This document shows, in pieces, positions 1-9,423 of a stretch of DNA of 64,000 bases. The translations under genes were made by a program, and so were the position numbers. Numbering within the stretch: position 1 is the first letter of the stretch; each line of letters starts with the position of its first letter. Where the stretch lies: positions 372,001-436,000 of the forward strand of contig NZ_CP068159.1 in the NCBI RefSeq assembly GCF_016728505.1, written 5' to 3'. The notes under the pieces are model-generated. The model searched no databases. It was given only the letters and a program-made list of their open reading frames with translations, and had not been told where the DNA came from. This DNA comes from Corynebacterium riegelii. Lineage in GTDB: Bacteria; Actinomycetota; Actinomycetes; Mycobacteriales; Mycobacteriaceae.

Positions 1-1878
1 CGAAACCGGAACATGTGCCGCGTCGACCTCACCGTTGAGGTCCGCAACGCTGACGTCCACGTTGCCATTGATAATGCCCTCGGTGGGTTCAGCAACCGTA
101 AACGTCACCGGCAGGGTTGCCGTTTCACCGGCGACCACCTCAAGGGCGTTGTCTTCGGAGTCATACTGCGAAGCCACATTCACTGCATCCACACCATCCG
201 GCAGAGCGTTTGCGCGGATCTGCGTACCCGGCTCAATCCACACCTTGCCCGGGCCCTTGACAGTTATCTCACCCTGGCCGGTCACCGTGTCAGAGGCGAA
301 CTGCACCGGACCCGCCACCTGCGGCAGGTTCTGCGGGGAGACCGTCACCGCCTGCTGGTTAATGAACGGGCTGAACGTGGTCTTCGGCTCGCCGGAGGTG
401 GACACCACGGTGCGTGCTTCCAGACGGCCAGAGACCGGTGCGCCCTCAATCTTGGACGCCGGGATCTCAATCGACCCGCCCGCAATGTCGGCGTTTTCTA
501 CCAACACGACCGGCTCGCGGCCATCGGCCTCAAACACGATGGTGGTCTTGGCTTCGCCAGCCAACGGATGGACGTCGCCGGAGCCGTTGATGAGTTCGGC
601 GTGGATCGTTTGATCGTCGAAAAGCGAAAGGGGCCCCTCGGACACCTCATCGGAGCGGAAACGAACCTGCAGGTCAGGCTGGATCTCCACCTGAGAAATC
701 ACGCGACCTTCGGCCTGTTCCGGATCAAAATCAACAAAGCCGAGCTTCCAGGTGCCAGACCAATCAGCACCCGGGCTCAGGCGCATGCGGCCGCTGACGC
801 GCTGCGTCGGCTCGGTAGCCGTGGTCCACTCAACCGCAGCACCGGCAGCCTCACCGCGGCCGGACTGCGCCAAATCAACCGTGGAACCATCCGGCGCAGT
901 CAGCACCAAGTGCGCGCCCTGCCCAAGATTCTCCTCCGCGATCGCGTTGAACCGCACAGCGTCAATCGACTGATCCAGCGTGAACTCAAACGTCTGCGCC
1001 GCCGGACCCTCATGCACCGCATCACGGCCGGAAGACAGCGCGCGCTGGAAGGCCGCGAACAGGCCACCTACGTTGGAAGCCTCAAAGAATGCGCCGTTGA
1101 ATGGCGGCTGGCCACACGGTTCGCCTCCGGAACCATCAGTGATGCCGCGCATCAAACCGAAATCAGCCGGCTTATCCGGCGAGGACAAACCGATACCAAC
1201 GTTGGTAATGCCGCCCGCACGCAGACGGTCCGCAATGCCACCCGCGCGACAAATACGCTCACGTGCAGCGTCCTCACCCTCCTGGGCAGTCAACTCACCA
1301 TCCGTGAACGTGACCAGCAGGCGGCACGGGTTCTCCGAACCGGAACGCGCGAAATCGTTGTACGCACCCTCAAGCGCGTTGGCGTAGTTGGTGTACACCT
1401 CTTCCCAACGATCCTGGAACTGCGCAATCTCGCCCTTGACCTTGTCAGCGCTCGACTCGTTGAGCTCCTGCCACGGACCGTAATTCGCTGAGTCAGTTGC
1501 ACCCGAGTGGTACTCCTGACCGAAACCAGCCACACGCACGCGCACATCCGCGCCCGTGTCTGCTTGGCGAGCCACCAGCTCATCCACAAAACTCTGCGCC
1601 GCCGGAATGCGGTTGTGATCATCGTCCGTACCCGGCACCGACGTATCAATAGAACCGGTAGCCTCATTGAATTCACCGACCAACGAGCCGGTCTCATCCA
1701 TCAAGATGACCACATCAAGCGCACCACGCTCAGCCATACAAGCGCCAAGCTGCGGCAACGCCTCATTCGGCGCTGCAGGTTGGCTTAGGCCAACGCCCAT
1801 GCCGGTGAGCGCCGCAAGCGATGCGGCCGCCGCCGCGGCCAAACCACGACGTGCAATGCGGGAAACGTTTACCCCCAT
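1..1878 (-). CDS. Secreted von Willebrand factor A domain protein (3' end beyond window)
   Basis: The reading frame is open from an ATG at 1878 to the window edge, so the C-terminus is missing. The N-terminus is a signal peptide: MGVNVSRIARRGL, then an alanine-rich hydrophobic stretch. A vWA domain follows with a MIDAS-like DETGS (variant of DxSxS) around residue 60 and a TFTDGEL strand about 120 residues later, so metal-dependent ligand binding at the cell surface is likely. The later part is beta-rich and contains phrases such as APDGSTVDLAQSGRG, reminiscent of the extracellular ligand-binding region of chloride-channel-regulator-like vWA proteins. It starts 3 bp after the stop of the membrane-protein gene at 1882-2493, which suggests an operon. 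Ligand and function are unknown. Confidence 0.85.
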   Translation of the reverse strand, partial: MGVNVSRIARRGLAAAAAASLAALTGMGVGLSQPAAPNEALPQLGACMAERGALDVVILMDETGSLVGEFNEATGSIDTSVPGTDDDHNRIPAAQSFVDELVARQADTGADVRVRVAGFGQEYHSGATDSANYGPWQELNESSADKVKGEIAQFQDRWEEVYTNYANALEGAYNDFARSGSENPCRLLVTFTDGELTAQEGEDAARERICRAGGIADRLRAGGITNVGIGLSSPDKPADFGLMRGITDGSGGEPCGQPPFNGAFFEASNVGGLFAAFQRALSSGRDAVHEGPAAQTFEFTLDQSIDAVRFNAIAEENLGQGAHLVLTAPDGSTVDLAQSGRGEAAGAAVEWTTATEPTQRVSGRMRLSPGADWSGTWKLGFVDFDPEQAEGRVISQVEIQPDLQVRFRSDEVSEGPLSLFDDQTIHAELINGSGDVHPLAGEAKTTIVFEADGREPVVLVENADIAGGSIEIPASKIEGAPVSGRLEARTVVSTSGEPKTTFSPFINQQAVTVSPQNLPQVAGPVQFASDTVTGQGEITVKGPGKVWIEPGTQIRANALPDGVDAVNVASQYDSEDNALEVVAGETATLPVTFTVAEPTEGIINGNVDVSVADLNGEVDAAHVPVS

Positions 1879-1881
1879 GAA

Positions 1882-2493
1882 CTACTGCCTCCCGAACCAA
1901 AGCGCGAACATGATGCTAGACAGCACCACAGCGATAACCAACGCAGCCACCGTTGCGTACAACAGCGCCTGCTTCCAACCAACGATTTCGTACAAGCCTT
2001 CAGCGCGCGCCTGCGTGTTCTTGGAAAAGTACAGGCCCAACGCGGAGACACCGACGATGCCGGACAGCGCCCAGGCAACGCCGCTGAGCACGCCCCACTG
2101 GGCATCGATGCTGCGCAACGGACCGAAGCCCGCAATCGCCAACATCACCAGCGAGATAACCGCCAGCGCCAAACTTGGCACCAGCATCAGGTGCGGTGCG
2201 GATGTGGTGGTGAACTCATCCGACTGGTCGCCGTACTCCGGCTCTGCGCTGCCGCCGAAAGAGTTACCGAAGGACGAATCGCGCCCCAGCGACTGGGTCG
2301 TGTCCTGACCCCACGAGGGCTGCTGCGGCTGGGACGGCTGCGCCTGTTGTGGTGACGGGCTCCCCCAGCCGCCACCAGACGGGGCCGAGCCCCACCCGCC
2401 ACCTGGGGCTGCAGGCTGCGACGAAGGGCCGGACCCCGGCTGAGGCGCACCCCAACCTCCTCCGGATCCCCAGCCATTATTCGGCGTTGACAT
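1882..2493 (-). CDS. Proline/glycine-rich membrane protein, function unknown
   Basis: This encodes 203 residues. The first ~100 are low complexity, with repeated GGGWGS-type blocks rich in Gly, Pro, Gln, Ser and Trp. Three predicted membrane segments follow (around 106-128, 134-157 and 175-199). The ATG at 2493 is chosen over the longer frame because a GGAG lies about 13 bases upstream and the Gly/Pro-rich tail is typical of actinobacterial membrane proteins of this shape. It is immediately upstream of the vWA protein gene and probably co-transcribed with it. No catalytic motif was seen and I do not recognise a named family. Confidence 0.75.
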   Translation of the reverse strand: MSTPNNGWGSGGGWGAPQPGSGPSSQPAAPGGGWGSAPSGGGWGSPSPQQAQPSQPQQPSWGQDTTQSLGRDSSFGNSFGGSAEPEYGDQSDEFTTTSAPHLMLVPSLALAVISLVMLAIAGFGPLRSIDAQWGVLSGVAWALSGIVGVSALGLYFSKNTQARAEGLYEIVGWKQALLYATVAALVIAVVLSSIMFALWFGRQ

Positions 2494-2813
2494 GGGTTTG
2501 ACTCCAATCGGTTGGAAACAAGCTGGCAACCCCCTGCGACCATGCGTAATTATGCACTTCCGGAAGTTGCCGTGACGAAGAAAAATGTTAGCAAAGGCCA
2601 CCCACACTGTCTCGGGGTCCTGCACGTTTGTACGAATTCGGCGTGCGTGCCGATGCGGGAAGTGTGCCCAAGCCAAATGCAGCTACCTACATGCAGCTAC
2701 CTGCCGTTTTTTCGCTTGGTAGCCGGGTGTAGGTAGCTGCAAACGCGTCGGGAGGGGGCGCAACCGACCCCGCCGCGCAACCGACCCCGCCGCGCCGCCA
2801 CGCCGCGCACCAC
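2494..2813. other. Intergenic region with hairpin and GC-rich direct repeats
   Basis: No convincing gene lies between the membrane-protein start and the end of cysZ. A perfect 13-bp inverted repeat (GCAGCTACCTACA at 2679-2691, TGTAGGTAGCTGC at 2728-2740) surrounds a second copy of TGCAGCTACC. A short direct repeat, roughly CGCAACCGACCCCGCCG, occurs twice at about 2758-2796, just after cysZ in its transcription direction. The hairpin may end cysZ transcription, although no clear T tract follows it on the minus strand. Confidence 0.5.
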
Positions 2814-3758
2814 CTACTCCACCACGGCCACGCGCTGCGGCGGGTCCACCACCAGCGGCGTCGCGCCCTCGGCAACTGAGGCCGCTTTCGAGTTCGCCCG
2901 CGCTTTGACGGCGCCTCGCCAACACAGCACCGCGCCAAGGCACAGCAGCAGAACACGCACGACCCACAGGTGCTGGTCAAGTCCCACAGCGGCAAGGACT
3001 ACCGGCAGGTTCAGCACTGTAATGAGCGTGCCTACAAACCCGCCGAGGATGATCGGGTTGATGCGCGTGACCAGCCACGCGGCGATCGGTGCGGCAATCA
3101 CGCCGCCGACCAGCAGCGCCACCACCGCCGCCAGGTTGGCCACCAGTTGGTTCCACATGCCCACCACAAAGCCTGCGGTGGCAGCCGCGGTGACCAGGAA
3201 TTCGGCGGTGTTGACGGTGCCCACGATGCGTCGCGGTTCACTGCGTCCCGCAGATAGCAAGGTGGAGGTGGTGACGGGTCCCCAGCCGCCGCCACCGGTG
3301 GCGTCGATAAACCCGCCGGCCAAGCCCAGCGCGCCGAGGAATCCCTTGGAGTGCGGTTTCGGTGACAGCTTGCGCCGCGTCAGCCCGCGGGCGAAACGCA
3401 GCATCAGGTTGACACCGATTGCCGCCAGGACCAGCGACATCACCGGCCGCGCGTGCTCCATAGATAAAGAGGACAGCAGCAACGCGCCCGTAAAGGAACC
3501 GACCGCGCCGGGGATGCCGATTGCGGCCACCGTGCGCCAATCCACGTTGCCGAAGCGCCAGTGCGCCACACCCGAAACCAGGGTCGTGCCCAGCTCCGCG
3601 GTGTGCACCACCGCCGACGCCGCTGCCGGTGTCAGCCCGGCGAGCATGATCAAAATCGTGGTGGAGGTGGCGCCGAAGCCCATGCCCAAGCCGCCGTCTA
3701 CAAGCTGCGCTGTAAATCCGGCCACTGCGATAAACAGCAGGGTTGTTGTACTACGCAT
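2814..3758 (-). CDS. cysZ: TauE/SafE-type sulfate/sulfite permease, CysZ-like
   Basis: The 314-residue membrane protein has about eight hydrophobic segments and begins MRSTTTLLFIAVAGF. It carries the DGGLGMGFG glycine motif of the TauE/SafE (DUF81) family and a second DATGGGGWGP repeat in the other half. It is the last gene of the cys cluster, overlapping cysY by 8 bp, with GGAGGTG just ahead of the ATG. In C. glutamicum the gene at this position (fpr2-cysIXHDNYZ) encodes the sulfate uptake protein. That name is taken from the matching gene order; the substrate is inferred. Confidence 0.85.
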   Translation of the reverse strand: MRSTTTLLFIAVAGFTAQLVDGGLGMGFGATSTTILIMLAGLTPAAASAVVHTAELGTTLVSGVAHWRFGNVDWRTVAAIGIPGAVGSFTGALLLSSLSMEHARPVMSLVLAAIGVNLMLRFARGLTRRKLSPKPHSKGFLGALGLAGGFIDATGGGGWGPVTTSTLLSAGRSEPRRIVGTVNTAEFLVTAAATAGFVVGMWNQLVANLAAVVALLVGGVIAAPIAAWLVTRINPIILGGFVGTLITVLNLPVVLAAVGLDQHLWVVRVLLLCLGAVLCWRGAVKARANSKAASVAEGATPLVVDPPQRVAVVE

Positions 3759-4455
3759 GGGTCACCTCCAGTGAATTCAGTGCTTGGCTAAAACGCTTCG
3801 CCACAATCGCGGCCAGATCAGTGCCCAACGGCTCCGAGAAGCTCGCCCCGGGCAGCGCCGCACGCGCGCGGTCTAGCAGCAGCCCGTGCGTGACAAACAT
3901 CGGCAGCACATGCAGCGCACCGTGCGTCCGCTCCAGCGCCCGCAGTTCCTCTACTCCCCCGCGCGTTGCGGCCACCACACTGACCGCCCGAGCAGTTTGC
4001 TTTTCGACGCCCAACGCAACCTCCCCATACCGCCCCGCCGCCACCGGATCCGACGTGCCAACCGGATACAGGACCACGTGGGCGCCAACGGGCGCATCTT
4101 GCAGCACGCGCGCCGCTAGCACGTCCACCAAGTCCTGGTCGATGCCAAGGCCTTTGGCCAGCGTCAACGACGCCTGCGAGCCAGCAGATTCACGTGCCTG
4201 CGCCTCGCGTGCTTCGGCCACATGCTGCGGCACGTCATAGCGCGCGTGGAACGCATCGGTGAACAGCAGGGGCACGATGATGGTGGGTTCGGGGGTGTGG
4301 CGTGTGGCGTCGATAAGCAAAGGCTCATCGAACTCCAAGTAGGCGGCCTGCCCGCGCACCCCGAGGCGCCGAGCTGCGGCGCGGGTGAGTGCCTCAACGC
4401 CGGCGGCCGCGCGCGGGTGGCGCGAACCGTGAGCGAGGGTGATCAGGGCAGTCAT
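3751..4455 (-). CDS. cysY: Sirohydrochlorin ferrochelatase-like CbiX-family protein
   Basis: The 234-residue product begins MTALITLAHGSRHP, and AHGSRHP is the N-terminal metal-binding His motif of CbiX/SirB chelatases. A second half contains LPMFVTHGLLLDR, consistent with the two-lobed class. In assimilatory sulfate reduction this enzyme makes siroheme for the sulfite reductase encoded upstream in the same operon. The start at 4455 is preferred over a longer frame because the homology block begins there. The gene carries two copies of the interspersed GCTTNNCGACG word in opposite orientation (3999 and 4308). Confidence 0.87.
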   Translation of the reverse strand: MTALITLAHGSRHPRAAAGVEALTRAAARRLGVRGQAAYLEFDEPLLIDATRHTPEPTIIVPLLFTDAFHARYDVPQHVAEAREAQARESAGSQASLTLAKGLGIDQDLVDVLAARVLQDAPVGAHVVLYPVGTSDPVAAGRYGEVALGVEKQTARAVSVVAATRGGVEELRALERTHGALHVLPMFVTHGLLLDRARAALPGASFSEPLGTDLAAIVAKRFSQALNSLEVTHA

Positions 4456-4468
4456 GGCCGTATCCGTC

Positions 4469-5740
4469 CTAGCGCAGGCGACGGCCCACCAGGCCGGCCG
4501 CAAGCGTGTTCCCGCTTGCCTGATCTACCAGCAGGAAGTTGCCCACCGCGCCGCGGGCCGCGTACGGCTCCACGGGAAGTTCATCGGCGGTCTGGATGGT
4601 CACATGCGCGATGTCGTTGAGCTGCACGTGCTCCGGATCAAGCGTGTCCTTGTCCGCGCTGTCAATGTCCAGAATGCGCTCCACGCTGGCAATACGCGCA
4701 CGCACAAGTGCTGTGCCGTAGCGCAGCTTCACTGCCTGCCCGGCGCGCAGGTCCTTCTCCGTAAGCGCGACGATGGTGGCAGCGAACTCCCTCGTTTCTG
4801 CTGGCCGAGCTTGCGAGGTCAGCAGGTCGCCGCGGGTCAGATCGATCTCGTCGCTAAGCCGCAGTGCAATCGAGTCGCCGGTGTTGGCGGTGGCCACTTC
4901 GCCGTCGGCGGTGTCAATGCCTGCGACCGTGGTGGTGCGACCGTGCGGGGCGAGCACCTCGTCGCCCACGCTGATGGAACCTGCGGTGACGCGGCCGGCG
5001 TAGGCGCGGTAGTCGCTGGCGTGCTCGCGCAGCACGTACTGGATGGGGAAGCGGAAATCCAGGTCATCGGCGCGCCCGTGGGTCACCGGGATGGATTCCA
5101 GAAGCTCAAGCACGGTCGGGCCGGTGTACCACGGCGTTTCCACGGAACGCTGCGCAACGTTGTCGCCCTTGAGCGCACTAATCGGCACCACGTGTGGATC
5201 GGCGATGCCCAGCTCCGCCGTCTTTGCGTCGAAGGTGGCCTTGATCTGGTTGAACACGTCCTGGGAGTAGTCCACCAGGTCGATCTTGTTCACGGCCAGG
5301 ATCACCGTTTTGACACCAAGCAGGCTCGCCACGTTAAGGTGGCGCACGGTTTGTTCGACAACACCGTTGCGGGCGTCTACAAGCAGGACCACAACTTGAG
5401 ACGTGGACATACCCGTCACCGTATTGCGCGTGTACTGCACGTGCCCTGGGGTATCGGCCAGGATGAAGGTGCGTTTGTCGGTGGCGAAGTAGCGGTAGGC
5501 AACGTCGATAGTAATGCCCTGCTCGCGCTCAGCACGCAGGCCGTCAACCAGCAACGACAAGTCGAGGCCCTCGAAGCCGCGGTCGGCGGAGGTGCGCTCA
5601 ACGGAAGCAAGCTGGTCTGCAAGCACGGACTTCGTGTCGTGCAAGAGGCGGCCGACGAAGGTGGACTTGCCGTCATCAACAGAACCGGCGGTGCACAGGC
5701 GCAGTGTCGCACGGTTGGCTAAAGCAGTGGTGGCAGTCAT
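4469..5740 (-). CDS. cysN: Sulfate adenylyltransferase subunit 1 (GTPase)
   Basis: This 423-residue EF-Tu-like GTPase has P-loop GSVDDGKST near residue 19, switch I/II elements including DTPGH, and NKID, followed by two beta-barrel domains. Together with CysD it makes adenosine 5'-phosphosulfate from sulfate and ATP, using GTP hydrolysis to drive the reaction. The length matches a stand-alone CysN; there is no fused CysC kinase. The start overlaps the cysD stop as TGATG, a sign of translational coupling. Confidence 0.95.
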   Translation of the reverse strand: MTATTALANRATLRLCTAGSVDDGKSTFVGRLLHDTKSVLADQLASVERTSADRGFEGLDLSLLVDGLRAEREQGITIDVAYRYFATDKRTFILADTPGHVQYTRNTVTGMSTSQVVVLLVDARNGVVEQTVRHLNVASLLGVKTVILAVNKIDLVDYSQDVFNQIKATFDAKTAELGIADPHVVPISALKGDNVAQRSVETPWYTGPTVLELLESIPVTHGRADDLDFRFPIQYVLREHASDYRAYAGRVTAGSISVGDEVLAPHGRTTTVAGIDTADGEVATANTGDSIALRLSDEIDLTRGDLLTSQARPAETREFAATIVALTEKDLRAGQAVKLRYGTALVRARIASVERILDIDSADKDTLDPEHVQLNDIAHVTIQTADELPVEPYAARGAVGNFLLVDQASGNTLAAGLVGRRLR

Positions 5741-6648
5741 CAGAAGTAGCCCTCCTTCTTGCGGTCCTCCATTGCGGACTCGCTCAAGCGGTCATCCGCG
5801 CGGGTTGCGCCGCGCTCGGTCAGGGTGGAATTGGCAATCTCTACAAGCACCTGGTCAATGGTGGCCGCATCCGAATCAACGGCACCCGTGCAGCTCATAT
5901 CGCCCACGGTGCGGTAGCGCACGCGGCGGGTCTCAAGCTGCTCGCCCTCCTTCGGCCCACCCCAGTCGCCGGCAGTCAGCCACATGCCGTCACGGTTGAA
6001 CACCTCGCGGTCATGCGCGAAGTAGATGGATGGCAGCTCAATGCCGCGCGCACCGATGTACTCCCACACGTCCGCTTCCGTCCAGTTGGAAATAGGGAAC
6101 ACGCGGATGTTCTCGCCCGGCAGCTTGCCGCCGTTGTACAGATCCCACAACTCCGGACGCTGGCGGCGCGGATCCCAGCCTCCAAAGGAATCGCGCACAG
6201 AAAACACGCGCTCCTTGGCGCGGGCACGCTCCTCATCACGACGCGCACCACCCAACACCGCGTCATAACCAACCTTCGCGATGGTCTCCACCAGCGGCAC
6301 CGTCTGAAGCGGGTTGCGCGTGCCGTCTGGGCGCTCAGTCAGATCACCACGATCGATCCAGTCCTGCACGTGCGCCACGCGAAGGCGCGCGCCGGTCTCC
6401 TCCACCAGGCGGTCCCGAAACTCAATAACCTCCGGGAAGTTGTGGCCCGTATCCACATGCAAAAGCTCAATCGGCATCTTCGCCGGCGCGAACGCAAGCA
6501 TGCACAAGTGCAGCACCACGCAGGAATCCTTGCCACCGGAAAACAGCAGGCCAATCTTGTCAAACTGGCCAGCCACCTCACGGATGATGTGGATGGACTC
6601 ATTTTCCAAGTCCCGCAAGTGCGGTGAAAGCGGTGAACGTTCAGTCAT
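5740..6648 (-). CDS. cysD: Sulfate adenylyltransferase subunit 2
   Basis: The 302-residue product belongs to the PP-loop superfamily. LLFSGGKDS (about residues 33-41) is the pyrophosphate-binding loop, and the C-terminal MEDRKKEGYF is characteristic of CysD. It catalyses adenylation of sulfate in complex with CysN. AAGGAG lies 8 bases before the ATG at 6648. The gene sits between cysH and cysN in one minus-strand operon. Confidence 0.96.
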   Translation of the reverse strand: MTERSPLSPHLRDLENESIHIIREVAGQFDKIGLLFSGGKDSCVVLHLCMLAFAPAKMPIELLHVDTGHNFPEVIEFRDRLVEETGARLRVAHVQDWIDRGDLTERPDGTRNPLQTVPLVETIAKVGYDAVLGGARRDEERARAKERVFSVRDSFGGWDPRRQRPELWDLYNGGKLPGENIRVFPISNWTEADVWEYIGARGIELPSIYFAHDREVFNRDGMWLTAGDWGGPKEGEQLETRRVRYRTVGDMSCTGAVDSDAATIDQVLVEIANSTLTERGATRADDRLSESAMEDRKKEGYF

Positions 6649-6663
6649 CGTGTTGCTCCTTAC

Positions 6664-7443
6664 TTACTCGTGCAAACCGCACTCAGTCTTCGCGGCAAAC
6701 GCCCAGCGGCCAGCACGCGGATCCTCACCCTCAGCTACCGGCATCGTGCACGTGGCACAGCCAATCGACGGATACCCCTGGCGCGTCAGCGGGTGAATAA
6801 TCAGATCGTTGTCCTGCTCAAACGCCTCGGTTTCCTCCAGCGTCCACGTCACCAGCGGGGAAATCTTCAACCTGCCCGTGGCATCAAGGCTTAGGGCGGG
6901 GGCTTCGGCCCGCGTCGGGCCGTCCGCACGCCTCAAGCCCGTAATCCAACCCACGTACGGGCTCATGTGCACCGCAAGCGGCTCCACCTTGCGCATCCGG
7001 CAGCACGCGCCCGGGTTGCGCAGGTACAGGTTCGGGCCGTACACCTCGTCCTGCTCCGCGCGGGTCAGCTGCGCTTTCGCGCGCACCAGGCGGTGCTGCG
7101 GGTAGCGGTGCTCCACCGCATCGGCCACCTCAAGCGTTTCCGGGAAGTGGTACTCCGTGTCCAAGAACAGGAAGTCCGCGCCCGGCAGGTAGCGCTTCGC
7201 AAGCTCCGCAAGCACCGTGTTTTCCATCGACAGCGTCACCGCCAGCGGGCCCGGCGCGTGTTCGTGGGCCCAGGCGAGGATTTCTTGCGCGGAGGCGCTA
7301 AAAAGCAGCGTGCCAAAACGCTCAACCAGCTCGGCGTTGCGCTTAGCAATGTCCGGGTCCAGCGGCTCGGTTGTTTTCGGGCCTTCGGGGCTGACTTCCG
7401 GATCGCGGAAGCTGGCCGTATTCAGGTGCAGCATATTATTCAT
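6664..7443 (-). CDS. cysH: Adenosine 5'-phosphosulfate reductase
   Basis: The protein is a PP-loop reductase with about 259 residues. It has the cysteine pattern of [4Fe-4S] APS reductases: a CC pair in GACCRMRK, then CATC in SIGCATCTMP, and the catalytic ECGLH at the C-terminus. The reductase therefore probably uses APS directly, which fits the absence of a cysC kinase in the cluster. The ATG at 7443 overlaps the cysX stop (ATGAATAA) and has GGGGATGGA upstream; an alternative ATG lies at 7455. Electrons come from thioredoxin-type donors in this family. Confidence 0.92.
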   Translation of the reverse strand: MNNMLHLNTASFRDPEVSPEGPKTTEPLDPDIAKRNAELVERFGTLLFSASAQEILAWAHEHAPGPLAVTLSMENTVLAELAKRYLPGADFLFLDTEYHFPETLEVADAVEHRYPQHRLVRAKAQLTRAEQDEVYGPNLYLRNPGACCRMRKVEPLAVHMSPYVGWITGLRRADGPTRAEAPALSLDATGRLKISPLVTWTLEETEAFEQDNDLIIHPLTRQGYPSIGCATCTMPVAEGEDPRAGRWAFAAKTECGLHE

Positions 7444-7717
7444 CTCGTTTTCCATCCCCGTCAGTATTCCCGCTCCCGGCCAGCACCGCAGTGTGACCGC
7501 GCCTGGCCAGTGAATCCTGCAAGGCCTCGGGGGTAGAGCGCGCAGGTGCCGGCGGTGTATCGGGCGCGTCCTGGCCGTGGAACTTCACTTCAAACACGCG
7601 CAGGCACTCGTTACACTTCCAGGCGAAATCCGTCTCCTCGTTCGGCTCCAGCTCCTCGCCGCCGCAGTACGGGCAGTACGTGGGGAAGTTTCGGTTGGGG
7701 TTTGGCGCGCGGCGCAT
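7436..7717 (-). CDS. cysX: Small four-cysteine protein CysX
   Basis: The 93-residue protein contains CPYCGG near residue 15 and CNEC near residue 35, a rubredoxin or zinc-ribbon-like metal site, followed by a proline-rich, low-complexity tail. In C. glutamicum the gene between cysI and cysH is cysX, thought to help transfer electrons to sulfite reductase. Here it overlaps both neighbours: its ATG at 7717 overlaps the cysI TAA, and its stop overlaps the cysH start. The electron-carrier role is from family knowledge; the metal bound cannot be told from sequence. Confidence 0.85.
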   Translation of the reverse strand: MRRAPNPNRNFPTYCPYCGGEELEPNEETDFAWKCNECLRVFEVKFHGQDAPDTPPAPARSTPEALQDSLARRGHTAVLAGSGNTDGDGKRDE

Positions 7718-9393
7718 TACTTCAGATCCTCCTCATCAGCGCGCTGCACCCAGGTGCGGAACGTCTCAGCAGGCTCACGCTTGTCTAGGTAGTTGCCCAC
7801 AACGCGGGTGACGTAGTCCGTCAGCTCGCTGGAAAGCACCTTGTGTCCGCGCAGCTTGCGGCCAAAGTTCGCGCCCTCACCGATCGTGCCGCCCAGGTGT
7901 ACCTGGAAGCCCTCGACCTTTTCGCCGTGGCCGTTGTCCACCATCTGGCCTTTAAGACCAATGTCGGAGACCTGGTGGCGCGCGCACGCGTTCGGGCAGC
8001 CGTTGAGCGAAATGCTGATCGGAGAATCCAGGTCCCCGAAGCGCTCCTCCAGCTCATCGGCCAGCTCAATCGCCCGGGACTTCGTGGTCACGTGCGCCAG
8101 CTTGCAAAACTCCAGGCCAGTACATGAAATCAGACCCCTACGGAACTCGCTCGGCTCACTGGATAACCCCAAGGTTTCAAGTTCGAGCTTTAGCTTATCG
8201 ACGTCCCCACGCCCCACCCCCAACAGCAACAGCTCCTTAAACGGGGTAAACCGCAACTGGGTCACGCCGTATTTTTCAGCCGTGTCGGCCACGGCAATGA
8301 GTTGTTCACCGGACATGTGGCCAAGCGTTGGCTTTACGCCGATGTAGACGTTGCCGTCCTTTTGTTCGTGGACGCCGATGTGGTCACGGTCAACGAGGTT
8401 GTTGGGCGCGTGTGGGCCGTCCGCAAGCGTATAGCCCAAGTAATCCTCTTCGAGGACCTGGCGGAACTTCTCCACGCCCCACTTCTGCACTAAGAACTTC
8501 AGGCGCGCGCGGTTGCGCAGGCGGCGGTAGCCGTAATCACGGAAGATGCGCACCACGTTCGCCCAGACCTCCGGCACCTGCTCAAGGGTGATAAACGCGC
8601 CAAGGGACTGCGCCAGCATCGGATTGGTGGACAAGCCACCGCCGACGTAGCACTCGAAGCCGGGGCCGAGTTCCGGGTGCTCGACGCCGATAAACGCGAG
8701 ATCGTTGATCTCGTGCACCACGTCCTGGCGCGCGTTGCCGGAGATCGCGGACTTGAACTTGCGCGGCAGGTTCTGAAACTCCGGGTCTGTATAGATCTGC
8801 TGGATCTTCTGGATGGCCGGGGTGGCATCAATAATCTCGTCCTTGGCAATGCCGGCTACTGGCGAGCCCAACACCACACGCGGTACATCCCCGCAGGCAT
8901 CCCACGTGTTCAGGCCGTTGGCTTCGAGCTTCTCCCAGATCGCCGGGACATCCTCAATCCGCACCCAGTGGAACTGGATGTTCTGCCGATCCGTCAGGTC
9001 CACCGTGGAGCGGGCGTAATCGCGCGAGAGCTCCCCTACCGCGCGGGCTTGCGCGGTGGAGCAGATGCCGCCGTCGAAGCGAATGCGCATCATGAAAAAC
9101 TTGTCTTCCAGCACCTGGTTGTCCTCGCCGGTGAACTCGCCGCCCAGGTTCTGCTTGCGCTGCGTGTACAAGCCCAGCCACTTGAAGCGCGGGTAGAGAT
9201 CCTCACGGTCAATGGAGTCGAATCCGCCCTTGGCGTAGGTGTCAATCACGCGCTGCTTAACGTCCCAGATTTCAGACGCCTGCTTGATGGCTTCGTCGGT
9301 GTTGAGGGGCGTGTGGCCGTCGATAAGCCACTGGCCCTCCGGTTTTGGGGTGCGGGCTTTCGTAGCTGGCTTGGTGACTGCTGGTGCGCTCAT
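7717..9393 (-). CDS. cysI: Ferredoxin-dependent sulfite reductase
   Basis: The product has about 558 residues with two ferredoxin-like halves and the siroheme/[4Fe-4S] ligands. One cysteine pair lies in CTGLEFCKLA and the other in LNGCPNACAR, which reads as the standard motif. It reduces sulfite to sulfide with six electrons, probably delivered through the ferredoxin reductase encoded divergently. The ATG at 9393 is preferred to a GTG at 9399 because AGGAAG sits 5 bases upstream of the ATG. It is the first gene of the minus-strand cys operon, with an McbR-like box just upstream. Confidence 0.93.
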   Translation of the reverse strand: MSAPAVTKPATKARTPKPEGQWLIDGHTPLNTDEAIKQASEIWDVKQRVIDTYAKGGFDSIDREDLYPRFKWLGLYTQRKQNLGGEFTGEDNQVLEDKFFMMRIRFDGGICSTAQARAVGELSRDYARSTVDLTDRQNIQFHWVRIEDVPAIWEKLEANGLNTWDACGDVPRVVLGSPVAGIAKDEIIDATPAIQKIQQIYTDPEFQNLPRKFKSAISGNARQDVVHEINDLAFIGVEHPELGPGFECYVGGGLSTNPMLAQSLGAFITLEQVPEVWANVVRIFRDYGYRRLRNRARLKFLVQKWGVEKFRQVLEEDYLGYTLADGPHAPNNLVDRDHIGVHEQKDGNVYIGVKPTLGHMSGEQLIAVADTAEKYGVTQLRFTPFKELLLLGVGRGDVDKLKLELETLGLSSEPSEFRRGLISCTGLEFCKLAHVTTKSRAIELADELEERFGDLDSPISISLNGCPNACARHQVSDIGLKGQMVDNGHGEKVEGFQVHLGGTIGEGANFGRKLRGHKVLSSELTDYVTRVVGNYLDKREPAETFRTWVQRADEEDLK

Positions 9394-9407
9394 GGCCACT
9401 TCCTAAC

Positions 9408-9423
9408 TAGACCGATCGGTTTA
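9408..9423. promoter_or_regulatory. McbR-type operator upstream of cysI
   Basis: TAGACCGATCGGTTTA matches the C. glutamicum McbR consensus TAGAC-N6-GTCTA at 9 of 10 fixed positions, around a perfectly palindromic CGATCG spacer. It lies 15 bp upstream of the cysI ATG, where a bound TetR-family repressor would block the operon. A lone GTCTA half-site sits at 9472-9476. Confidence 0.75.

Noticed and set aside
2687-2995. Cysteine-rich minus-strand frames at the end of cysZ
   Set aside because: They are out-of-frame shadows of cysZ and the GC-rich repeats beside it.
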